This document shows positions 10,824 to 22,400 of a DNA stretch of 64,000 nt, piece by piece; within the stretch, counting starts at the first letter, position 1, and each line of letters opens with the position of its first letter. A program made the position numbers and the translations under genes. The DNA is from Haliclystus octoradiatus. Lineage: Eukaryota > Cnidaria > Staurozoa > Stauromedusae > Haliclystidae. The notes under the pieces were generated by a model that had not been told where the DNA came from, did not search any database, and saw only the letters and a program-made list of their open reading frames with translations. Location of the stretch: positions 1,165,501-1,229,500 of the forward strand of contig OU744448.1 of the NCBI GenBank assembly GCA_916610825.1, in the 5' to 3' direction.

Positions 10824-13800
10824 AATAAATCCATAAATTAGTCCAATCTATAACACAAGTTATCAATGTATTTACATATTATGTTATCATTAAGATATAT
10901 TGAAACTCCAGCTGTTCATCGCGAAAACAAATTGATAATAGTTCTTCTTAATCTTCGCGACATGAATATCATAATTGTACAGTAGAATTTATTATGATCA
11001 TGCCTCTTTGTGCATCAGTCTCACTCGCATGTGTTTCTAATCTATACCTAGTCACTCGCAATTTTAATTATCGGATTATCTAAACACGAGTCGATAATTA
11101 CATTTATTTCACAAATTAAATAGTGCAGAACATTATTTTTGTACATGCTAACATCAATTAGGTATTCAAATACTCAGAATCTTCTTTTATAACTGAAATT
11201 ATCAACATTAATTTATTAGGAATTTTACACAAATTCCTCCAAATGTGTCACGTGTGTATCAGCTTGGATTATGATTGGATAAAAACGAAAACAAGATTGT
11301 CTCGCGCTCTGCAGGAACGGCCGATACGATTTTAGTATTTTAGAAATTTCTATGTTCTCTTCAGAGTTTTGTTTGTTAGAAGATTTATAAAGAAAGCTTT
11401 CACTGGCGAAATTAACAATTGATTTACATTCTGAGCAGTGGACATTCAACTTTAAATATTTTTAATCTAGTGGTAAGCTACTTTAATGAACTAATATATT
11501 GTCAACTATTTGTTTTCACTGCTAGCTATCAATCGACATCGTTTGTTCCTTCTGAACATATTTTTATAACCTAACTTTTGCTTTTGTAATTTGATCGTAG
11601 AGTCTTCCCATAGCCTTAAGAAATTAACTACTTATATCTACATTATTCAGTGGTCGCAGTTTATTCAATATTAAAGGGTCATGTTAGAAGAATGTGGCTT
11701 ACTTCCGATATATTTTTGCTCTGCAAAATGGTCCATTGACCAGCCTATCATAAAACGATGATAATGCATATATACATCAGTCTTGTTTCTTATGGATGAT
11801 GTCTTTCGTCAAGGCAATCCACTGAACCACAGACATATTATTGATACATTCCCAAACTACTCTTTCAATTATTTAATTGGTTATGAGATAGGCTAGGAAT
11901 TTCCAAGTAAGCCAAGTTAAACCAGCTTTCAACCATTTGCTATCAGTATGCTGAGTAGGCCTGACCTAAAATTAGTTAGACATTAAATTTGAGTCTATGT
12001 AATATGAATAGGCTACTGTTAACCCTATTAAGCTAGAGTATTTCTTTTTAAATATCGATATTTAGAGTACATAGCCAGTGTTGGAAGTGTTATGCACGTT
12101 ATCCTCTTTGAGAAATGTTTACTCAAGGAGGACATCGTAATCCTCTTACTCATAAACCTTCTAGGTGATTATTCTACTTTGGAAGTAGTCCAAATAACAA
12201 AAATTATCAAGAGTAAAATTCCCTTCAAAATCTGACCTCTGCGAGCTCCGGTTTATTGTAGTCAAAATCCATGCAATATCACAAATGCAAAAACAGAGGG
12301 ATGCTTTGTACTTGGCTCTCTGTGATGATTATTTGTGTAAAAAAATTAACGAAAAGTCCAAATTATCCAATCTTTCGAGAACAAAAATGATGAAAATTTT
12401 AAAACGCCATTTGTGCAGTAACCCTTTTGTTAAAATAAAACATATTTTACTATTTTTAAGCAACCATTACTAATTTGATCAATTTTATTCTATAAATCTT
12501 TACGCCTTTGTCATATTTTGCCTTCCTTCAAATCAAAGATGCAGAGATTTACTTTCAAGCAACTTTCGATTCTTTTGATCACTTTGATTTTGATTGTTTC
12601 GTTTCTCATTTCTAGAATGAATTGTATGAAACCTGATATGATTTTTAACACCTCTATAGTGATTCAATAAATGCTTCTTCAAAAAACATTTCAAGGTAAA
12701 GGATAGCAACAAAAAATTAACAGACCTAGGTTTAAACAAAGTTTTGCAATAGCTTAATTGCATCTTCATGTTAAAAGGAATAACATATTAAAACTACAAT
12801 GTATTTATAGTAAATATGCCTAGGTATGTGATTATAAAATTGGGTACAAAACATTACAACAACGAAAATATATTATTTACTTAGGTAGTAGCCTATTATA
12901 CAAATAGCCAATACCGGACGGAATCTTTCTGAGTGTTGAGGGTAGCTCTTTGATTGGTAACATTTCATGGATTAAGCAATCAAATTTATTGATGCACTTC
13001 CTCATCCTCTGTACAGAAAAAGATGTCCTGAATTTTTGTGTTTTTGTAAGTGTAAACTGATTGCCAACCCACTATGTTTGTATATAGTGTAAACTAGATT
13101 TAAGGTTTTCTTTCATTGTATTTGAATAGCTTTGTGTATGCCTACAGATTGGTGATATTTGTAGCCACATGTCTAAACTCAGAATTTTGCTGTTGAACCA
13201 TCAGCATCATTGACTGAGAATAAAATTGGTTTTCTGAATCAACCACCTAGCCATCATCCAGCAAAAGTTGGAATGCTAGAATCCTAGATTTCGAAAGGCT
13301 AGAGAAAATTCAGTAGAAAATTGATACTATGGTTTTATAATTTATTGCTCAAAATTCAACAACAATAAATTCATAAAAAACTGTTGAAATGTTCTAGATT
13401 TCCAATTTGTCAAATTGTTTATTAATTAAATAATACTGGAAATTCAGAAACGTTTTCTTAGTTCAAAAGTTGTCCTGAGAATAGTAACAGATTAATTTTT
13501 ATTAAACAAATGAGTTAAACATGTTAAAGTCTGAGTAGCAGGAAAGGTTTTGCCTTATCTTTTTTTCCAATTCTATATTATGCGCTGTTGTATTCAATGT
13601 TGAGCAGTTTACATTCATGGTATGTACCCAAGTTTTTAATTTATCATTGTTGAATATATTATTCATTTTAGGATTTATTTAATTGAGTTTGAGAATGTCG
13701 TTCACTGCTTAACGTAACTTATTAAAGAAATCATCAAAAGTTAGTAAGTCTTGTTTATATTAACCAAACCTCAACAATTTACCTTAATGCAATGGCTAGG

Positions 13801-15024
13801 GTTTCGAGCCTTCAACAGCAGAGCCTCTGTTCCAATCCGTTGCATGAGAATGAGAACTATTGGTTGGTTGGTATGCAGGCCGTTCACCTTGCCACAACAA
13901 AAATGTGAAATACCAACCATGTAACAATCTGCCCGGTGTTAAACCCTTCAAATGAATGTTGTAATTAAATGATCAATCATTAACAAAAGAATAAAAGAGC
14001 AGGCTAAAGGTGACGTTCATGGCATGCGATAACCATGATCAGGGTTTGACAAAACATTTTACCTTCGGGGAACCTCATTTTTTCACAAAATATCTTCGTA
14101 ATGTTTTGATTGCGGATTGCAACAACTACCATGTTCTATATGTTTACAACAATGAACAATGATCAAATTGACATTGAAAAAAGCAAAAATACATGAAATG
14201 TTTTTTATTGTGAAATGAATGATTTTTAGAATTAAATACAATATTTTTTTTAGATGGGTTGGAAATGCAAGTGAATGAAGCATCTATTGTTTATTTGAAC
14301 GTTTATAGCTTTTACTTACCGTCGCATACTGGACTACAAATTTGCATTCTAAAAAGTTCCTGTTTTCACCACGAAAAACAATAGATTACGACTTATACAC
14401 TGAGTCATTTCTGAGCAAACGAAAATCTAGATTATATCTACATACATCAGAATTTGCAGTAGCAGAGAAACATTCACGATGAGAATAACGTGATATACAG
14501 TACATGATTGTAGATACAGTATATTTATTTAGTACTTTCCGTTTTGGTAATTTCAAACTCTAAACCTTGCCGTGTTTCATCTTTGAATTATGAATAAGCG
14601 AATGAAGGAAAGCAGACATTTAAATGGTAAATTTGACTTTCCATAGTTCTTCATAACATAGCCAACATAAGCAATCGAGCAAATGAGATTCTAAAATATC
14701 ACAAAGGTTTTCTGCGATCTGATTGGTCGAAAGAGCGTGCATGAAATCCTAGGGTAAAACATGGCTCCGAAAACCGGGAAAAACCGCAAGCTTCAAAAAG
14801 TTTGATCTATGATAAAATACAGAATTTATATTTTTTTGATAACAATCCAATAAATATCTCAATAATGGCTACGATTTACAAAACGACATTTAGCTCAAGA
14901 TGTTTTTATTTATTGAAAAGCGTGGTAATCTGGTAAATGAGTTATTGGTCGTGTAATATGCAAAATAAAAACACAGAGTGAAAGACAATTATAGGTTACG
15001 CTGTTTCAAGGTAAACCTAAAATT
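10824..15024. other. Gene-poor intergenic region upstream of the GLIS-like gene
   Basis: No gene is supported over this 4.2 kb. Short open frames at 11225-11449 (-), 12285-12473 (+) and 12533-12769 (-) have no recognisable family and no exon partners. Parts of 13190-13330 and 14039-14100 resemble decayed copies of the hAT-like MITE (CAGGGTTTGACAAAAC at 14040). A tRNA-like stretch at about 13790-13860 may be an old SINE. The promoter of the minus-strand GLIS-like gene should lie just above 10823. Confidence 0.45.
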
Positions 15025-15390
15025 TAAATGGAGGATTAGCTCAGATGGCAGAGCAACCGAACTTCAGATCGGATCATATCTGATCGACTGTGGCTCAAAT
15101 CCCCCTAAGGTCAACTCAGCCTTGACTTTATCTGAAACATCAAATGAGTACCATCTGGGAGTGGCGGATGGAATGGTCCAGAGGGAATTGCATTGTGAGT
15201 AGCTGCGGCGCATCGTTGCGCATTGACAATCAAGACCTATCTGCCATGAAATCTGTTGAAATTGATCTGCAGTGTCACGGCTGAGATCAACAAAGAGCGT
15301 TTAAAATCATTGCTCTCAGCGAAAAAAGCCATCATTTCATCTAGAAATAGAGGAGTGGTACGGGTGCCTTCGATAGGGCGACACCGTCCA
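15025..15390 (+). mobile_element. tRNA-derived SINE (family 2)
   Basis: The head reads like a tRNA: an A box in TAGCTCAGATGGCAGAGCA and a B-box-like GGCTCAAATCC 45 bases on. The acceptor stem is not preserved, so this is not a functional tRNA gene. The body runs through CCATCTGGGAGTGGCGGATG and AATTGATCTGCAGTGTCACG to about 15390. Body fragments recur at 9425-9490 and 21244-21380, which shows a dispersed family. Confidence 0.65.
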
Positions 15391-16440
15391 CATTACTTTA
15401 TTTTTTTAAAATTTAAATAACAATTACTGCATTAATTTGCTAAAGAACTATTGTACCACTTATATTGCAGACATTCTTGTCTGTCTTTCTTTTTTCAACA
15501 AAATCTATCTTGTTGTGGGATTCTCTTCATGCTTGGTTTATGAATTGAAATTGAATTTTAAATTGTGAATTCATGAATTGAAAATTCGCCGTCGAATTTG
15601 ATTCCGACATTTGTTTTATTTTAGAAAAGGGTTACCACATGCTTGCAAATGTTTATATTCATATTTACTAAACGAGAAAATGTTGGGAGACAATCGGGAA
15701 GCTAAAAATCACTCGCTCGGAGCTTGTGATTTAACAACCTTTAATAATACAGCTGCTATTAGGTGGTAAACTTAGAATGTTAATTGATCAAAATTTAGTC
15801 CCAGCCAATCCCCAGAACGAAATTAAACAGATTAATAATGCGTGTTTCCGACAAGCTCATTCAAGCGTCATATAATGGCGTGGCCTTTTCAATTTCAATT
15901 AATCTTCAAATTTTATTTTATTTCTTCGCCTCCAAAACACAAAACGTTCAACAAGCTATAGAATCAAAATAAGGCAGCAAAATTTTTGAAAAGAAAATGA
16001 ATTTTTCCACATCATTTTTATTTTGCTATTAATTCATTTTGAAAATTTTTCTCTGCATTGTTGGGAATCTGCTCAAGTTTTGCTTCAGCTTCGGGACATC
16101 ATGTTCCTGGTGCCCGTGTTTTGTGGTACCCTGACCATGATGTATTCTGTGTATCATCATATAAGCGCTATTATCTTGGTTACATTCATTTTAACCTTGG
16201 AGCCTCAAATGTGTAGTGGTTAGGGCATGGCAGAGTGCGGAAATCCTGATATTTTTATGATTCCTTGTTCCTTGGTCAACAAAAGGTTCAGGAGAATTTG
16301 TTGAAATGCCTGTAGGATTCCAGAAGGCAGAACCTTTTGTCGGATCCTGGTCCTAGAGTAATACGGTTTTCATTGTATTCATTTACCTCTTTGATTTGTT
16401 GTATATATTTTTAGGGCTACTTTCAGCTCCATTTGCCACT
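15391..16440. other. Region upstream of the PPM1-type gene
   Basis: No coding exon is seen. 16240-16362 resembles a decayed hAT-like MITE (GGTCAACAAAAGGTTC to CCTTTTGTCGGATCCTG). A splice acceptor TTTTTAG just before the start-codon exon suggests that a 5' UTR exon of the phosphatase gene lies somewhere upstream. Confidence 0.4.
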
Positions 16441-19400
16441 ATGGGTCAAACATTATCTGAACCCATCACAACAAAGACAACGTCGACTGTTGCTAATTCA
16501 ACATACAGAGTGGCATCATCAAGCATGCAAGGATGGAGAGTCAGTATCTTTTCTTTGCTGTTGAATAAATCTTTTATTTCTGCACCTCATTTGACCTATG
16601 TACCACCCCCTAAGGAATGCTCACAAAATTATAGTGACCAGGAAACATTGCATGATATTCTGTCCAGGGGATTGAAGGTTGCATAAATCATCAAATAGCA
16701 ACATTTTGGGCTGCTCTGCTGAGAAGACCATTATAGATTATAGGTACTTAATTTATGTATCTAGACTTGACCTTGAAATACAACCTATGGAGCATTGATA
16801 TACTGACTACTGCAGTGAAATGTGAAACCACTATATGCAGGTGGCCTTTAAATACAGGGTTGGTTCAATAGAAAATACTATTCTAAACATTGCAAGAGTG
16901 TCTACTATAGACAGGTGGCTCCTGTACAAAGGTAATCAATGCAGAAAACATTTTATATGTAGAATGCATGACGTTGTTAAATACTTAACAAATTGATCTC
17001 AAGACATGGAAGACTACCACACAAATATTTTATCAATGAAAGAAGACAAAGATGCTGCATTCTTTGCTGTATTTGATGGTCACGGAGGTGAATAGATAGG
17101 AAAGTAGAGTTCCTACATTTTGGTTTATAGGGACAGGATAGAAAGGTTGCCTCAAAGAGTACGAGTTTAATCCATTACTCTATTACGTAGTAGTAGTATA
17201 GACAGTCACATTATAGGAATGTGCTGTCCTTCTTTCGCCTTACATATTTGCTACACAAAGAACGCCACAAATCACAATCAGACAAAGAAACTTGTAAATT
17301 AGACAATTCACAACATAATGCATAACTAAAGGATGCTACTCGCCCGTAGCCCTGTAGAAACATCTCCGTCGGTTTCCAGTGAAGGATATCATACAGTGGT
17401 TGTGCGCAAATTACTCCGAGCTATGCGTAATGATGCTCTTCATACGGTGTATTCATAAATAGGGACATAATTTCAATTCATTACCTATTCTCAGCATGTT
17501 CATTTCAACATATGTACTAACATAAAATTCTTCAATGGTGCTTATAAAGTTGGGTACAAAACATTGCAGCAACAAAAATATATTATTTACTTAGGTAATA
17601 GCTTTATAGTTTTGCGTTAGGCATACAGCCAGGGTTCAACAAAATCTATTTGTATATCCTTCAAACTTCAATACTGAATTCTGGAAAGCTAAAGAATTTC
17701 AAGTTCAAATTGATATTTTTCTGACTAATAAATATAGACAATACTTCTTCAAAATCTTAAGAAGAAAATGTGGAAAATATTCCAGAAGGCTTAACTTTTT
17801 GTCAGACAGAACATACAGCCATGTACACTGTACCTATAATTGTTTAAATAAACTATGATGTTCATGATGATGATGATGATGTTTTCAAGGTGATAAAGTG
17901 GCACAGTACTCTGGAGAACATTTACACAAAAGAATAGTCGCTGAAAGCTCATATGGTTGGTACAATAAAAACAGAAGTTTATCATTGTATTTACTTTACG
18001 GTTTGAATGTTTGCTACAATGTAAACGCTCAATAGCATCTTGATCTGGATGCCAGCGAGTCACAAATAGTTTGCTTTCCAGGAACCGGTCTATCAAACCT
18101 TTCAGCATTTTTTGAATTTGAATTTTTATCCATTTATCCATTCAATTCAATTTTATCAGCAGTTTCGTTAAAAGGCGTATGAGACGTATTTGCAACTTCC
18201 TGCAAGAAGGTATAAAATTTGAAAAAATAATATTTTGAAATCCAACAATTATAATTTTGAATGCAAAAGAAAGTTGATGATTGGAAACCTTCTGATTCTG
18301 TCCTGGCCTTCCAGGAACGTGGTTCCCAGAAACCTACACGACCTTTTGACAGCCTGCTGGATGCCTATCTGTGCTTACCTGGTAGATCATGATGGATGCA
18401 AGAATATCGGATATAAAATTATGAACCCAAAATTCCACCAACGTAACTTTACAGAATCAATATAGAAATCACTGTGGTTCATTAGAAACAAGCTGTGTTT
18501 GATCTTCAGTGCTGAGGACTCAAAATTTCTACGAATGCAAACATTTTTTTTTATTTGATGCGGCAATATAGTTAATTTCATATATTAATGAATTGACCAT
18601 TATATACAGGTGGCTACTGTATAGAGGTGAACATTTAAATAATTTTGAGTCTAATATGTATTTATTTTCTGCTACACCTTGCCTTGTTGCTTGACTTTTA
18701 TTTCGTTTTATCTTAGCTGCTGGAAAAGTAGAAGACGCAATGCGAACTGGATTCTTAGGATGTGATTACGACATGCAAAATGGTAAGATAGACAACAAAT
18801 TAATTATATGGTAGCAACAGAGTCTAATGTAAGAGCTTTACCCTTCCGCGATCTATGATCCCAATTCCAGGGTCCCCACTTTTTTCAAACCCCTAATATA
18901 AAAAGCTGTGAAAACTTTTGCGAGATGTAATCACTTGATAAATGTTGGAATTTGAGTGTTTGAGAATTATTTACTGATTTGTATATGATTTTTATAGATG
19001 ACGAGCTTGGAGAGGAGATGGCTGGCTCAACAGCTATAACCGTTCTTGTAAAAAACAAGATGATATATTGTGTGAGTATTAATTATCGTCACTTTTCACA
19101 CCATTCACAGCAGTGTCAATCTTTACAATCAATTATTGATGATCAGAATGTTGAATATCAAGTAACTTTTGAATTATCATAGGTAGCAAAAGTTTAGAAC
19201 ATGCTCAGGAATACAGTTCCATAAGGGCTACATTATAACTGCCAGGGGGAATACAGTTCCATAAGGGCTACAGTATAACCGCCAGGGGTTATGATAAAAG
19301 CTGCAATTAAATTCCAGTTTATAAATGAAACAAAGATCAGTCAAATTTTACTGTGACTCTGAGTTTCGCGCTTATGTGCTCTTCAGACGGAATTTATTCT

Positions 19401-22400
19401 CATGAAAAATAAACCAGTAACTCGCATTATTTACATGTATGAAAAATTGTGCTAATAATTTACACTTAGCTATATTGTATTCAATGTATTTACTTTGTAT
19501 TTGTTTCCTTAAAGTTTCGCAAGTAATATTTATTTTTGTTGCGAAATCAAAAGCTATGAACCTTATTATATCTATGAAATATCATATCGCTATGATTACC
19601 TATTTTATTTACAAAACTTTATCAAGCGATTCAATTTTGATTGCTCTTTTGAATGAAAATATGCTCTTCGATTTCTTTGTGAGCGGTAACAGGTTATATG
19701 CTTTGATTTGAATAGCTGTAAATTCACACTTGAGTTAACATACATCTGACAATAAGGCATCATCAATACTGCAAGGAGATTGAGAGACTGACTTTGCCAT
19801 CAAAACTAGATTTAAGATCAAGATTTAAGATTAGTAAAACAAGTAGGGATACATTCATCTCTAGAGCAAATCGACCAATGTTATACTAGAGTATGCAAGC
19901 TAACGTTCAAAGTAATTACTAATTAGTTAGCTATTCATTGTTAGAAGTTTGACTTTATGGCATTTTGGCGTCACAAGCAGAGTCCAACAAATGTTTTATC
20001 CTTCCGGAAACCTGACTCTTTATTCAAAAAACTCCTGTAAACTTTTCATCTGAAAGGTTTTTATTCCAGTTCTATTGTCTGTGTACCCCTCGCTAACAAT
20101 AACAGTAACACCTTCAACGGATGTATGATGGCATTGTATAGGAATAGATGATGGCATTGTATAGGAATAGATGATGGCATTGATTGTTCCAAATTATTGA
20201 CATGTCTTAATTACATTGGACGGTTCCTAATCTAAATTCTTAAACAATTTATTTTTGATTTGTCTTGTTCAGGGTAACGTTGGCGATTCAAGGGCAGTAG
20301 CTTGTGTTCATGGCGCTGTTGAAGAACTATCACATGATCACAAACCATCAAATGAAGGTATGGCTCAATTTATCTACCTTTCGTAGCTTGTTGTTATATA
20401 CAGGTTTTACTGTAGTATTTTCTATCGAAATAACCCTGTATATAAAGGCCACCTGCAAGTAGTGGTCAACCAGGTTATATTGCATGAAAGTAGCTACTTC
20501 TTTGGTTTATAAATGGTTTTGGTCTGCATAGTTGTGTTAATTAATGATTTAACAATTTTCTATCCCTCTATCCCCCACTTTCATAAGTATGTAAGCATTA
20601 TGGCAACACTCAGACATTTCCGGGTAGCTGTGCAATTGAATTGTTAAAACGAAAAGGACTGGTATAACACGTTAATATCCAGCTATTTCCCGGGGATCTG
20701 AGTGATATCACTGGTGCATGATGCTTACTTGATTGCTTTATCTCATGACAGAGGAAAAGAAACGCATCTATGCTGCTGGTGGATGGGTGGAATATAACCG
20801 TGTTAATGGTTAGTACTTACGTAGTAATCACTTAGCAGAGCATTGAGTATAGGTTACTTGTCAAGATATTCATATTCATCGTTAAAAAATGTTCAGGGAT
20901 ACTTATGAAAGGTATGCTAATTGGGGTATTTGTTTGTGTGCACTGTTATACTCAGTGGCGGAGTGTTTGTTCTCTGTTGTGAGGCTGGGTTTAGACTCCT
21001 ATTCGGTGCACACATATTTTCTCCACAAATCAGCAAGCACACAGAATATTATTATAATATGTATTATTTATTAATAATTTATGTTTTATACAATGTACAT
21101 TGAAATTGTTGCTCATTGCTCCATTTACTATCTTTCATGCCCTTGAAAAATCAAAAAGAAATAGCTATAAAAAATTATAAAGAGTTCAAGTGCATTGCTG
21201 CACCTTAGCAATTGGCCTATCTCCCTGTTTGTCATATAATTATGCTGCAATTGATCTGCAGTCCTGCGTCTAAGATAATTAATGAGCGTTACTATCATTG
21301 CTTGGAGCGGAAGGAGGCATTCTTCCAGAAATAGAAGAATGATACAGTGGTGGTACTGATGCCATGGATAAAGAGGCACAGTCAGCTACTTCCACTCGCT
21401 TATTCATGTTTAACATATAGCGTTCATATTACGGCCAAATTTGATTCCTTACTCTAATCGGTAGAATTCAAATCACTAACTTTAAAGTCAGAAGCTGTAA
21501 AGCACAATTCAGTGTACCTCGGTTCTCTGCTAAGTCTCTAGATCATTTTTGACCGCTGTGTCATCATTGAGATGGATTGTTGTAGTTAATAAATTTATTG
21601 AACAGTTTTCCCGTTAAATGGCGATTTGTTTTGTTTATAGGTAACCTGGCCCTCTCACGTGCAATGGGTGATTTTATTTTTAAACGAAACAATCGCAAAA
21701 CTCCAGAACATCAAATTGTCACAGGTAAACAAATTAAAAAACGATTAATTAAAGGAAAGGATTCATTTTTTGTGTTCTGTGATGCGCGGAGCGCATTGCA
21801 TCCTGATTTTGCTATACATGTCCTGTTATTTTCACTATTTTTCAATGTCCCAATATTTTAAGAAGCCATATAAACTACATGGTAGACTGACTTGGTTTAG
21901 AATGAGAAAATTTATTTGCAAAATGCATTACAGTCTAACCTGTTTTGAAGACCACCTCTTTAAAGGGCCATAGATGTGCAGTATAGCCATTCTATCATTG
22001 TCCAAATTAATATTTTATGTTGAATTACCCCCTGTATATAGAAACCACCTGTCTATAGTGGTCATTCTAGCAATCTCTAAAAATTATGTTCCATTTTATG
22101 AACCTTGTATGTACTGATCACTTGCATAGCAGTCATGGGTCGATTTCTCTACAGCTAATAACTGTCTGTTATATATAGAGGTTTTCCTGTCGGCCAACCC
22201 TATTTTATCATCATTGCTATATCATGTTCATATAAACCTATGAATTTTCATCCATCCATGGCAAAATTTGAGCAATATAAAATTCCTGTTACATTTTTGC
22301 AAACACTTAAAATTTAATGGGCACATTCATTTTTTTCATTGTCCCCTTTGAAGAATACTTTTACATCAATAACGTAAATTTAAAAAAATATCAACATGAA

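Noticed and set aside
11225-11449. 74-codon minus-strand frame starting MNVHCSECKS, zinc-ribbon-like at first glance
   Set aside because: Only one cysteine pair is present and no second pair follows, so no zinc site can be argued.
12285-12473. 62-codon frame in the gene-poor region
   Set aside because: Lysine-rich, no homology recognised, no neighbouring exons in phase.
15027-15110. tRNA gene candidate (TAGCTCAGATGGCAGAGCA and GGCTCAAATCC)
   Set aside because: The acceptor and anticodon stems do not form and the sequence continues into a dispersed repeat body, so it was called a SINE.
16540-16543. Earlier splice donor (GTCAGT at 16540) for the first phosphatase exon
   Set aside because: It would join exon 17004-17087 out of frame. 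The donor four bases later keeps frame and restores GWRVNMED.
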